Translations under genes and position numbers: made by a program | From: Hymenobacter pini | Lineage (GTDB): Bacteria > Bacteroidota > Bacteroidia > Cytophagales > Hymenobacteraceae | Length of the DNA: 64,000 nucleotides | Reading direction: 5' to 3' | Assembly (NCBI RefSeq): GCF_020421205.1 | Contig: NZ_JAIZZH010000001.1 | Location: 372,001-436,000 of the forward strand | Shown: positions 1 to 8,019 of the stretch, one piece after another | Layout of the letters: every line of letters starts with the position of its first letter | Position numbering within the stretch: the stretch's first letter is position 1 | The notes under the pieces: model-generated | Database searches by the model: none | Told to the model about the DNA's origin: nothing | What the model saw: only the letters and a program-made list of their open reading frames with translations

Positions 1-85
1 GGGCGAGCGGGTGCGGGTGCCCAACAACACCAAGTTGCTGCTGCTGCTGGGGTCCTATTTCCGGTACCGGCTGGCGCGGGTGTAG
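1..85 (+). CDS. 3' end of an unidentified gene (partial)
   Basis: An open frame enters from the left edge (first full codon at base 2) and stops at TAG 83-85. Only 27 residues are visible, ending in a basic tail with a Leu run (TKLLLLLGSYFRYRLARV). No family can be named from this fragment. It is plausible coding because the frame is open and the next gene lies on the same strand about 100 nt on, but that is weak evidence. Confidence 0.45.
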   Translation, partial: GERVRVPNNTKLLLLLGSYFRYRLARV

Positions 86-190
86 CCCTTCGCCGGAACT
101 ATTGGCAGGCATCTTGCCGTAGGGGAGAAGAACTGCGCCGTTGCAGAACCGCTAGCTTTGCGGCTATTCTTCCACCAACCCCCGTTGCGC

Positions 191-718
191 GTGAAGCTCG
201 CCCGATTCTTATTTCTTGTTTTACTCCTGACGTTTTCCACCTACGTGTCAACCGAAGCCAACCCCTACGCGGTGCAGCAGCTGCGCCGCCACTATCAGCA
301 GGCCGCCGCCAGCAAAGAAGCCGGCGAGAAGTTTCATAAGCTGATGGCTGCCTACGACAAGCAGGATGCCGTGGTGCTGGCGTACAAAGCAGCGGCAGAA
401 GCCATTCGGGCCCGGGATGCTTCTATGCTCAGCAAGCTCACGCACGTGCAGCAGGCCAGCAAGCTGTTCGACCAGGCCGTGAAACTTGACGCCGACAATG
501 CCGAAATCCGGTTTTTGCGCCTGAGCGTAGAGAGCAACCTGCCGAGCTTTCTGGGTCTAAGCCAGCACGTGGATGAAGACCGACAGTTTTTGGTAAGCAC
601 GCTGCTGCAACATCCCAAGTCGGGCCTGGATGCTGAATCGTTTGAGTTGGTGCGCGACTTTCTGGTGCAGCGGGGTCATACCTCGGAGGCCGAAGCCGCG
701 CGTCTGAGCCGCCTCTAA
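191..718 (+). CDS. Exported hypothetical protein, helical
   Basis: About 175 residues. I chose GTG 191 because it gives a clean signal peptide (VKLARFLFLVLLLTFSTYVSTEA). There is no ATG at this end, and TTG 158 and TTG 184 are in-frame alternatives. The mature part is rich in Ala, Gln, Lys and Glu and predicted mostly helical, with a TPR-like stretch near the middle (ASKLFDQAVKLDADNAEIRFLRL) that resembles conserved hypothetical proteins of the Bacteroidota. The role is unknown. It is probably periplasmic. An 11-bp hairpin follows the stop, so it probably ends a transcript. Confidence 0.7.
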   Translation: MKLARFLFLVLLLTFSTYVSTEANPYAVQQLRRHYQQAAASKEAGEKFHKLMAAYDKQDAVVLAYKAAAEAIRARDASMLSKLTHVQQASKLFDQAVKLDADNAEIRFLRLSVESNLPSFLGLSQHVDEDRQFLVSTLLQHPKSGLDAESFELVRDFLVQRGHTSEAEAARLSRL

Positions 719-740
719 TAGCCACCGCCTTTCCACCGTA

Positions 741-773
741 CAGGCCCCACGTTCTGCCCGAGCGTGGGGCCTG
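741..773 (+). terminator. Hairpin after the exported hypothetical gene
   Basis: Perfect 11-bp stem (CAGGCCCCACG with its complement) around an 11-nt loop, 22 nt after the stop. No clear T tract follows, so termination is inferred from stem strength and position only. Confidence 0.55.
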
Positions 774-862
774 CGTATATCTTGGCAGCCCACTTGTGCG
801 TTGTACGCATGCACAATCCGTGGTTCGGGGGCTCAGCCCGAGCTACTACTCTGCACGTTGCT

Positions 863-2059
863 ATGAAAAACACCTTTCTTCTCACTACTGCTTTAGTTTG
901 CTCATTCACCGCTGCCGCCCAGCAAACCGTGCTTAAAGGCCGGGTGCTGGATGAGCAGGGCCACCCCGTGCCCTACGCCAACGTAGGCCCGCCCGGCGCC
1001 GAGCCCGGCACCGCCACCAATGAAGCCGGCGAGTTTAGCCTGCGCGTGAGCAAGCTCCCTCAGAAGCTGGCCGTCGTAAGCCTCGGCTACACTACAACGG
1101 TACTGGAGGTGGCATCGGCCGCGCCCGTTACCGTAACACTCAAGGCCAGTACCGTGGCGCTGCCCGAAGTAAAAGTGCGCAACCCCGATAAGCTGGCTGC
1201 CGACTTGGTGCAGCGCGCCTACGCCAAGCTGGCTCGGCATCAGAAGGAAGAAGAGTTTGGCAAAGCCTTCTATCGACAGAAACAGGAGCATAACGGCCGC
1301 TACACCGAGTTCCTGGATGCGTTCTACGATGTGCGCTTCAACGGTCAGGGTATTAGTGGGTGGCAGCTGGAGCAGGCCCGCTATGGCTCGGCGCAGGAGG
1401 ATACAGGTGTAGAAATGACCAATTTCTCGGCGGCGCTGCGCCTGATTCCGGTATTCGACCCCAAGCCCAGCCGCCGCACCCTGGCCGTGCCGCTGAGCCC
1501 CGGCAGCAGCCGCACATTCACGTTCCATCTGCGCGAAATTCTGGAAAATCAGGGCCAGGAAACGGCTGTTATTGATTTCAGCCGCCGCCCCGGCGTGAAT
1601 ATTTTTGTGCCGGAGGGTACGCTGTACATCGACCGGCGCACGGCTGCCCTGCGCCGCATTGAGGCCATGGTGCCCATCGACCATCTCATGACGCTGCAGC
1701 TCCGGCAGGGTACTACTCTGGATGCCCAAACTATGCGCATGACCACCGAATTCGCCCCGCACCGCGACTCCCTGAGCCGGGTGCAGGCCATTCGGGCTGA
1801 GCAGCAGATTGTGTTGCGCTACCAGAACCGGCCCGACACGACTACGCTCAACGGTAACCTGTTTTTTTACCGCTACACGGCCCGGCCGGCCGGCAAAGGC
1901 TACAAAACCACCGGTGCCAGCTACAACGACCTGAAACAGGCTCAGAAGAAGCCCTACGATGGCACTTTTTGGCACGATAAGGAGGTTTTACGAGCCTCGC
2001 CGGCTGAGGAACGAGTTATCCGAGACCTGGAACAACGGAAGGCATTTGGAGCATTTTGA
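863..2059 (+). CDS. Carboxypeptidase-like regulatory domain protein, exported
   Basis: 398 residues from ATG 863. The frame is open further upstream, but this Met begins a signal peptide (MKNTFLLTTALVCSFTAAAQQ). Residues about 23-100 form a carboxypeptidase D regulatory-like (transthyretin-like) beta domain with the usual pattern of GRVLDEQGHPVPYANV, then a T-E-A-G-E-F turn and VVSLGY. The remaining 300 residues match the long uncharacterised C-terminal part common in such Bacteroidota cell-surface proteins. No TonB plug or barrel follows, so it is not a TonB receptor. It is likely a periplasmic or outer membrane protein, and no enzymatic motif was seen. Confidence 0.8.
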   Translation: MKNTFLLTTALVCSFTAAAQQTVLKGRVLDEQGHPVPYANVGPPGAEPGTATNEAGEFSLRVSKLPQKLAVVSLGYTTTVLEVASAAPVTVTLKASTVALPEVKVRNPDKLAADLVQRAYAKLARHQKEEEFGKAFYRQKQEHNGRYTEFLDAFYDVRFNGQGISGWQLEQARYGSAQEDTGVEMTNFSAALRLIPVFDPKPSRRTLAVPLSPGSSRTFTFHLREILENQGQETAVIDFSRRPGVNIFVPEGTLYIDRRTAALRRIEAMVPIDHLMTLQLRQGTTLDAQTMRMTTEFAPHRDSLSRVQAIRAEQQIVLRYQNRPDTTTLNGNLFFYRYTARPAGKGYKTTGASYNDLKQAQKKPYDGTFWHDKEVLRASPAEERVIRDLEQRKAFGAF

Positions 2060-2160
2060 AGTAAGTGAAGCGCAAACCTACCGCTGAGTTTTCCGGTTTG
2101 TGTTCTATCTTCCGCCTCAAGCGTAACCTTCTACCAGCCTCAGCAGTTAGTCCGTTAGCT

Positions 2161-3009
2161 ATGCCGCACCACCTGAGCGTCCGTATCGACCCCAATTCCG
2201 GCTTTTGCTTCGGCGTTATCTATGCCATTCAGATGGCCGAAGACCTGCTCGATGAGCAGGGGTATCTGTATTGCCTCGGCGACATTGTGCACAACGATGA
2301 AGAAGTTGAGCGCCTGCAACACCGGGGCCTGCGCATCATCGATTATGAGCAACTGGCCGCTCTGCGCAACGAGGCAGTGCTGATTCGGGCCCACGGCGAG
2401 CCGCCGGCCACCTACCAGATGGCCCTGACCAACAACCTGACCCTCATTGATGCTTCTTGCCCGGTGGTGCTTAAGCTACAGAACCGCATCAAAAGCAGCT
2501 TCGACCGGCAGGAAAAGATTTTCATTTACGGTAAGCACGGCCACGCCGAGGTACGCGGTTTACTGGGCCAGACGCACGGCCAAGCCGTGGTGTTTGAAAA
2601 CCTGGATGAGCTGCTGCGCCACGAGCTGCCGCAGAACATCACGCTCTATAGCCAGACTACCAAAAGCACCGACTCGTTTTACCGGATTAAAGAACAGCTG
2701 GAGGGCCGGGGGCACCAAGTGGTGGCCAACGACACTATTTGCCGGCAGGTAAGTAACCGGGACAAGGATTTGCGCCGGTTTGTGGCCCAGTTCGATCAGG
2801 TTGTGTTTGTGTCGGGCACGAAAAGCTCCAATGGCAAGGTGCTGTACCAAGTGTGCAAGGACACCAACCCTGCCACGCACTTTATCTCGAAAGCAGAAGA
2901 ACTGTGCCCATCCTGGTTTCAGCCGGGCCAAACGGTGGGTATTTGCGGAGCTACCAGCACGCCCATGTGGCAGATGGAGCAGGTGCGCGACCGGCTGCTG
3001 CAGTATTAA
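2161..3009 (+). CDS. ispH: 4-hydroxy-3-methylbut-2-enyl diphosphate reductase
   Basis: 282 residues from ATG 2161; an upstream in-frame GTG is ignored because the family starts close to the first Cys motif. IspH (LytB) carries out the last step of the MEP pathway, giving IPP and DMAPP. The three [4Fe-4S] cysteines are present: C16 in GFCFGV, C100 in DASCPVV and C194 in NDTICRQVSNR. So are the substrate histidines in GDIVHN and RAHGEP and the SSNG loop. The next gene, a carotenoid ketolase, starts 15 nt after the stop on the same strand, linking isoprenoid supply and pigment. Confidence 0.96.
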   Translation: MPHHLSVRIDPNSGFCFGVIYAIQMAEDLLDEQGYLYCLGDIVHNDEEVERLQHRGLRIIDYEQLAALRNEAVLIRAHGEPPATYQMALTNNLTLIDASCPVVLKLQNRIKSSFDRQEKIFIYGKHGHAEVRGLLGQTHGQAVVFENLDELLRHELPQNITLYSQTTKSTDSFYRIKEQLEGRGHQVVANDTICRQVSNRDKDLRRFVAQFDQVVFVSGTKSSNGKVLYQVCKDTNPATHFISKAEELCPSWFQPGQTVGICGATSTPMWQMEQVRDRLLQY

Positions 3010-3024
3010 GCCGTATCTTCCGGG

Positions 3025-3783
3025 ATGCCTCTCTCGCCTGCTGCCCCTTCAGTACCGCACGTAGCCCCCTCGGCCCGGCGGGTAAAACCAGCCACGCTGG
3101 GCTGGCGCGGCGTGGCTGTTGCCGGCCTGATATTGCTAAGCTGGGCTGGACTGCTAACGTTTCTGCTGGCGTATTTCCGGCCTGACTGGCGCACGCCGTG
3201 GCCGTACCTGCTGGCGCTGCTGCAAACCCATTTGTACACGGGCCTTTTCATTACTGCGCACGATGCCATGCATGGCGTAGTAAGTGCCAACCGACGGCTG
3301 AACAACGCCATTGGGACGCTAACGGCCGGGCTCTTTGCCTTCAACTGGTTTCCGCGGATGCTGCCCAAGCACCACGCCCACCACCGCCACGTAGCCACCG
3401 AGGAGGACCCCGATTTTCATGATGGCCAGCACATGGGCTTTCTGCCGTGGTTTGCGCGTTTCGCTTGGAATTACGTGACGGTGGCGCAGGTGGTATTGAT
3501 GGCCATAACGTACAACGTACTGAAGGCATTCTTCCCGATGGAGAATGTCATTGTGTTCTGGATGCTACCCGCCGTATTGGCCACACTGCAGTTGTTCTAC
3601 TTCGGTACCTATCTGCCGCACCGCGGTGAGCACGCGCCCAGTAACCCGCACAAGTCCCGCAGCCAGTTTCGGCACCATCTGTGGGCCTTTGTGAGCTGCT
3701 ACTTTTTCGGGTATCACTACGAACACCACGACCAGCCATATTTGCCGTGGTGGCGCTTGTGGCAGGCCAAAGAGCTGGCCTAA
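3025..3783 (+). CDS. crtW: Beta-carotene ketolase (CrtW-type), membrane di-iron enzyme
   Basis: 252 residues of the fatty acid desaturase superfamily. The histidine clusters of integral membrane di-iron oxygenases are all visible: HDAMH (H79, H83), HHAHH (H116-H120) and HYEHH (H231, H234, H235) before a PWW motif. FGTYLPHRGEH and the FFGYHYEHH end fit CrtW ketolases better than acyl-lipid desaturases. Several hydrophobic segments surround the clusters. It would add keto groups at C4/C4' of beta-ionone rings to give red carotenoids. A related carotenoid hydroxylase or desaturase is the alternative. It is probably co-transcribed with ispH. Confidence 0.87.
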   Translation: MPLSPAAPSVPHVAPSARRVKPATLGWRGVAVAGLILLSWAGLLTFLLAYFRPDWRTPWPYLLALLQTHLYTGLFITAHDAMHGVVSANRRLNNAIGTLTAGLFAFNWFPRMLPKHHAHHRHVATEEDPDFHDGQHMGFLPWFARFAWNYVTVAQVVLMAITYNVLKAFFPMENVIVFWMLPAVLATLQLFYFGTYLPHRGEHAPSNPHKSRSQFRHHLWAFVSCYFFGYHYEHHDQPYLPWWRLWQAKELA

Positions 3784-3888
3784 ACCCTACTGATTGTAGC
3801 TGGCTGCCAGGGTATAATGCTCTTTTTATATATTGGGCTTGTGGGCTGTGTGCATTGCGCGGCGCTTCACTACCAGTAATTGCCCCGC

Positions 3889-5967
3889 ATGTATTACCGG
3901 ACTGTAAGGAGGCTACAACACCGGGCGTGGGCGCTGAGCCTGCTGCTGAGCGGTGTTTGGGCAATTCACAGTCAGGCTGCGGCACCAGCCACTCAGCAGG
4001 TTGGTCAGGCTCCAACGGTGCGCGAGCTACCGGCGGCGGAAGCCCATCGGGTTGTTGCGCAGGTAGCCCGCGAGCTGCCCGTTGCCACCCAGCATCAGGA
4101 TACGGCCCGAATCCGACAGTTGCACTGGCAAGTGGGGCAGGCCTGGTACACGCTGCGTCAGCCTGAAAGAGCAGCGCAGCACTACCGCAAAGCAATGCGC
4201 CTGAGTTCTACCGGTAGTGTGGGGGCGGCGTGGTCGGGGTGGTTGCTAGGGAAAGCATTGGTAAGCCAGGGCGACACCGGAAAGGCCCGGCAGGCTTACC
4301 GCCGCGCGTTGCAGGTGTTCCGGCAGCAGCGCGAACTGGCCGGGCAGGGGCAGGTGCTGGAACAGTTAGGCGAACTACACGGCCGGAGCGGGCACTGGGC
4401 GCAAGCCCAGAAAAGCTACGAACAGGCCCTAGCCACTTGGCAGCTGGCGCACGATGCCACTCGGGCAGCACACGTGCTAAACTTGCTGGGGGCCGCGCAC
4501 CGGGAGCAGCAACACCAAAGCCGGGCCCTGTACTATCTGCAGCAGAGCCTGGGCTGGGCCCAGCAGCAGCGCGACAGTACCTTAGCCAGCGAGGCGCTGA
4601 CGGGTATGGGAAGCGTGTATCAGTCGTTGCGCAACTCGGAGGTAGCGGCGGCCTATTTTGAGCGGGCATTGCAGGCCTTGCCTACGGGGGCAGTTCCTAG
4701 CAAGCGCGCCGCCGCCCTGCGCAACCTGGGAACCATGTACGATTCGTTGGGCAATGGCTCGGCGGCTGAGCATAATTATCAGGCGGCCCTGCTTTCCGCT
4801 CGCCAAACCGGCTCGTATGTGTTGCTGGGGCAGTTGTATGGCTCGTTAAGCAGCCTGTATCGTCGGCAGGGCCAAACCCAGGCGGCCCTACAGGCGCTGC
4901 TCCGATACACAGCCCTGCAGGACAGTGCCTACGCCGAACAGCACTTGGCGCAGGTAGCGGAGTTGCAAACCCGCTTTGAAACGGAGAAAAAAGAAAAAGA
5001 AATTCAACTGCTGACGAAAGAGCGGCAATTGCAGCAGGCCAACTTGCAGCGGCAAACAACCCTGCGGAATTTGCTGGCTGCTGGGGCATTGCTGCTGCTG
5101 TTGCTGGTAGTGGTGCTGTACCGGGCGCAGCGGCGGCAGCAGCAAACCAACCGCCTGTTGCGGCAGAAAAACGCGGCCATTAGTCGGCAAAAAGAGGAGC
5201 TGGACCGCCTCAACCGGACCAAGGACACCCTTTTCTCGATTATCTCCCACGACTTGCGCGGGCCGCTTACCTCCCTATACTCCCTGCTGGCCTTGCTGAA
5301 GCTGGGCCGGTTGCCGGCCGACCGGCTGGCCTCTCAATCGGAGCGGCTCACGCGGATGCTCGATAGTACCCTGCACATGCTGGACAACCTATTGAACTGG
5401 TCGGCGTCGCAGCTGAAAGGGGGCGGCAGCGCCCGGCCCGAGCGTATCCGGTTAGAGGAACTGGTAGAAGAAACCGTGGCCCTATTTCAAACCGACGCCG
5501 ACCGCAAAGGAATTCAGCTGCGCTGCGAAATGCCCGACTGGTGCCCCGCTCGTGCCGATGTGAACATGGTCCGGCTGGTGTTGCGGAATCTGCTCAGCAA
5601 CGCCCTGAAGTTTACGCAAACCGGCGGCAGCGTCCGAATTTCACTTGAGCAGCGGGCCCGGTTCTGGGAAATTGCCGTGCAGGATACCGGCGTGGGTATT
5701 GACCCGGCTAGCCAAGCCCGCCTCGCCGAAACCGGTAATTATTTCTCCACGCCGGGCACCGCCCGCGAGAAGGGGACCGGCCTGGGTCTGCCGCTGTGCC
5801 GGGAGTTTGTGCACCGCAATGGGGGTGAGTTCTGGTTCCGGAGCCAGCCCGACAGCGGCTCATCCTTTCATTTCACACTGCCGGCCGCTTTAGAGGAGCA
5901 GCCCGCTGCTAGCATGAGCAATGCGGGCCAGTTGAATGCGAATACCGCTAGTGCTGCCGCCGAATAA
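3889..5967 (+). CDS. TPR-containing sensor histidine kinase
   Basis: 692 residues from ATG 3889 with an N-terminal signal or anchor. Residues about 90-340 are tetratricopeptide repeats, placed in the periplasm. A charged coiled coil (about 355-390) leads to one transmembrane helix near 392-412, a second coiled coil, a HisKA domain with phospho-His H454 in IISHDLRGPL, and an HATPase_c domain with LRNLLSNALKF, D599 in DTGVGI and GTGLGLPLC. This is the common Bacteroidota design of a TPR sensor with a cytoplasmic kinase. The last 20 bp overlap the end of the convergent LytTR regulator, the obvious partner candidate. The ligand is unknown. Confidence 0.93.
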   Translation: MYYRTVRRLQHRAWALSLLLSGVWAIHSQAAAPATQQVGQAPTVRELPAAEAHRVVAQVARELPVATQHQDTARIRQLHWQVGQAWYTLRQPERAAQHYRKAMRLSSTGSVGAAWSGWLLGKALVSQGDTGKARQAYRRALQVFRQQRELAGQGQVLEQLGELHGRSGHWAQAQKSYEQALATWQLAHDATRAAHVLNLLGAAHREQQHQSRALYYLQQSLGWAQQQRDSTLASEALTGMGSVYQSLRNSEVAAAYFERALQALPTGAVPSKRAAALRNLGTMYDSLGNGSAAEHNYQAALLSARQTGSYVLLGQLYGSLSSLYRRQGQTQAALQALLRYTALQDSAYAEQHLAQVAELQTRFETEKKEKEIQLLTKERQLQQANLQRQTTLRNLLAAGALLLLLLVVVLYRAQRRQQQTNRLLRQKNAAISRQKEELDRLNRTKDTLFSIISHDLRGPLTSLYSLLALLKLGRLPADRLASQSERLTRMLDSTLHMLDNLLNWSASQLKGGGSARPERIRLEELVEETVALFQTDADRKGIQLRCEMPDWCPARADVNMVRLVLRNLLSNALKFTQTGGSVRISLEQRARFWEIAVQDTGVGIDPASQARLAETGNYFSTPGTAREKGTGLGLPLCREFVHRNGGEFWFRSQPDSGSSFHFTLPAALEEQPAASMSNAGQLNANTASAAAE

Positions 5968-6685
5968 GGGAGCGGTTTACAATACGCTCCGTTACCCGCT
6001 CCCGGTAGGTCTGGCCCAGGGGGAGGGCAAACCCGCCTACTTTTACCTCCAGGTTGCTCACGGAATCGATGCGGGAGGCGTTTACCAGGTACGAGCGGTG
6101 CGTGCGCACAAACATGCCCGGAGGCAGCTGCTCCTCCAGGTTTTTCAGGTTCACCAACGTAAGGTGGGTGCGGCCGTCGGCGGTGTTAATCTTGGTGAAG
6201 TCTTTCAGCGCTTCGATGTAGAGCACCTCCCGATAGTGCAGGCGCACAAACTGCGCATCCGTGCGAATGAAAAACGAGCCCCAGCCGGTGAGCGTGTCAT
6301 TTTGCACATCGGCCGCCGCGGGGTTTACCCGCAGAATGCCGGCTACTTTGGTAACTGCCTTCAGAAACCGGTCAAGGGAAATGGGTTTCAGCAGAAAGTC
6401 AATAACATCTAGGTTAAAGCCCTCCATAGCATACTGCGGGTACGCCGTCATGAGCACCACCAACGGGGGCTGATGCAGGGACCGAACCAAATCAATGCCG
6501 CTTAGGTGGGGCATGGTTACATCCGAGAACAGCACCTGCACGGGGTTATCCAGCAAATAGCGGTGGGCATCAAGCGGGTCGGTAAAGGCAGCCTTCACGT
6601 CCAGGATGTCTGTCATTGCCACGTAGGCCTGTAGCAGGTCCAGCACAAGCGGATCATCATCGATAAGCAGGCACGAAATCTTCAT
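5948..6685 (-). CDS. LytTR-family response regulator
   Basis: 245 residues. The N-terminal receiver domain has the acidic pocket DDD (9-11), phospho-acceptor D55 in FSDVTMPHLSG, a Thr in LMTAYPQ and the Lys in FLLKPIS. Residues about 140-240 form a LytTR DNA-binding domain (RLHYREVLYIEALKDFTKI, then FVRTHRSYLVN). It should bind direct repeats in target promoters when phosphorylated. It faces the TPR kinase and shares 20 bp with its 3' end, so the pair is encoded tail to tail rather than in one operon. The cognate pairing is inferred from proximity. Confidence 0.93.
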   Translation of the reverse strand: MKISCLLIDDDPLVLDLLQAYVAMTDILDVKAAFTDPLDAHRYLLDNPVQVLFSDVTMPHLSGIDLVRSLHQPPLVVLMTAYPQYAMEGFNLDVIDFLLKPISLDRFLKAVTKVAGILRVNPAAADVQNDTLTGWGSFFIRTDAQFVRLHYREVLYIEALKDFTKINTADGRTHLTLVNLKNLEEQLPPGMFVRTHRSYLVNASRIDSVSNLEVKVGGFALPLGQTYRERVTERIVNRSLIRRQH

Positions 6686-6962
6686 ACTATGAAGCGCTAA
6701 TTGCAGGTAACGTGGTGAATATAGAAATATAAAATTGATTTGTCTTATAAATTATTGAAAGAAAACAATTTTTGTACTCCTAAAATGGCTAACTGGTCTA
6801 CTTTTCAGCCACTTTGCTATACTTTACCCGAAACTATCAGGGTGTTTTAGTTAGCTTATCACGTACACATACTGCTCTTGTTTCCGCTCTGTATCTGCTA
6901 CTTACCATCGTTGGCGTTCTGTTTCCCCTCAATGCCCAACCACCACTCTGCACCTATTTGCT
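6686..6962. other. AT-rich divergent intergenic region
   Basis: 277 nt between the divergent response regulator and an orphan gene. It is far more AT-rich than its surroundings, notably 6720-6790, with runs of A and T. It should carry promoters for both genes. No confident TAnnTTTG element could be assigned. Confidence 0.5.
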
Positions 6963-7532
6963 ATGGCACCTGCTTCTCTCACTACATTGCCGGGGGCTCC
7001 TCCGGTTATTTTAGGCGTTGCCCTGACCATCTCTACGCATGAGGGGCTGCGCCGCTCCCTACGGTCTGCGTTTGGCCTGAGTACCCGGGCCATCAACCTC
7101 CGGATTGACCCCGGAATGGACCTGATTTTCCTCTGCGAAACAACGCTGCCGAGTACCTTGCCCTGCCTGGCATCTCTCACGCATCCGGGCGTTACGGCGG
7201 TTACCCTTCGGGAGGCAACGCTCGACTGGATTCCCGACCCCGACCATGCCATCGGCCGGGGCACGCCCACGCTGGGAGCCTTGGAAAGCGGGAGTTGCTT
7301 TCTGACGGCCAACAGCCGCAAAATTCCGATTGCCACGTTTGGCCCGCGTAATGTCCATCCTAATCACATTGAAATGGAGTTGCTGGGGCAGCCAAACCTG
7401 CTGGAATTTCTGCGCTCCGAGTGGTTCACGCTGGAAATATCCGGCACAAACCGGCGTCGGCTGAACCGCCCGCTGGCCTTCACCGCCAATCTGCAGTTTG
7501 AAGTGCGCATGCTGTCCAGCATAGCGGCCTGA
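6963..7532 (+). CDS. Hypothetical protein, no recognised family
   Basis: 189 residues from ATG 6963, ending just before a strong bidirectional terminator, which supports it over the overlapping antisense frame 7059-7574. No signal peptide, membrane segment or metal motif is seen. The sequence has the look of a mixed alpha/beta soluble protein, with a hydrophobic beta-like start (PPVILGVALTIS) and a charged C-terminal half. No function is proposed. It lies divergent from the response regulator, so regulation by that system is possible but unproven. Confidence 0.65.
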   Translation: MAPASLTTLPGAPPVILGVALTISTHEGLRRSLRSAFGLSTRAINLRIDPGMDLIFLCETTLPSTLPCLASLTHPGVTAVTLREATLDWIPDPDHAIGRGTPTLGALESGSCFLTANSRKIPIATFGPRNVHPNHIEMELLGQPNLLEFLRSEWFTLEISGTNRRRLNRPLAFTANLQFEVRMLSSIAA

Positions 7533-7555
7533 TGACTGGTAAACTGACAAATTAT

Positions 7556-7588
7556 AAAAAAAGCCTCCCATCATCTGGGAGGCTTTTT
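7556..7588. terminator. Bidirectional intrinsic terminator
   Basis: An A7 run, an 8-bp stem (GCCTCCCA with TGGGAGGC), a 5-nt loop and a T5 run lie between two convergent genes, so it can end transcription from both sides. Confidence 0.9.
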
Positions 7589-7592
7589 GTGC

Positions 7593-7961
7593 TTAGTGGG
7601 TACTGTTGGTCTTTTTGCAGCAGTCGGGCAGGCGGTCATAAGCGCGGGCATCGGCCGTTACTTCATCGGCGTCGTAGCCGGTTTTCTGCACGGCGGTGCG
7701 TAGGGCCGCAGGCGTAGTTTTATCGGGCCGGTAGGTTACCGTAAGCACCTTGCTGGGCACATCCAGCTTGGCCGATTCCACGCCTTTCTCGTAGGCCAGC
7801 GACTTTTCGAGGCGGGCCTTGCACATGTCGCACACGGCGGAGGTTTTCAGCGCCAGGGTTTCGGTGCCGGTCTTGGCTTTGGGCGTGGTTTGCTGGGCAA
7901 ACGAGGCGGCCGAAGTCAGCAACAGAGAGCAGGCGAGCAGGAAGGATGACAGAACTTTCAT
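7593..7961 (-). CDS. Exported heavy-metal-associated (HMA) domain protein
   Basis: 122 residues with a signal peptide (MKVLSSFLLACSLLLTSAASFAQQ). Residues about 35-100 form an HMA ferredoxin-like fold whose metal loop is AVCDMCKARLEKSL (C44, C47), followed by the GVESAKLDV strand and a LRTAVQKTGYDADE helix. A CC pair lies near the end (DCCKK). Such proteins bind Cu(I) or similar soft metals in the periplasm. It is the last gene of a minus-strand group with a TonB receptor and an HYC_CC_PP protein, which fits periplasmic metal handling. The metal is inferred, not shown. Confidence 0.88.
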   Translation of the reverse strand: MKVLSSFLLACSLLLTSAASFAQQTTPKAKTGTETLALKTSAVCDMCKARLEKSLAYEKGVESAKLDVPSKVLTVTYRPDKTTPAALRTAVQKTGYDADEVTADARAYDRLPDCCKKTNSTH

Positions 7962-8019
7962 ACGATGGAAAACAAGGAAGCTGAAGCTAAAATTCAGTAG
8001 GAAAGATTTTTGGCCGGAG

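Noticed and set aside
902..1975. 357-residue antisense frame over the carboxypeptidase-like gene
   Set aside because: The plus-strand frame has a signal peptide and a recognised domain; the reverse frame has low-complexity His/Gly/Gln-rich sequence.
3815..3822. TATAAT-like sequence upstream of the TPR kinase
   Set aside because: Bacteroidota promoters do not use the TATAAT consensus, and no matching -35 or TAnnTTTG box accompanies it.
7059..7574. 171-residue minus-strand frame opposite the orphan gene
   Set aside because: It runs into the bidirectional terminator, lacks a convincing start, and the plus-strand frame ends correctly before the hairpin. The choice is moderately, not fully, certain.
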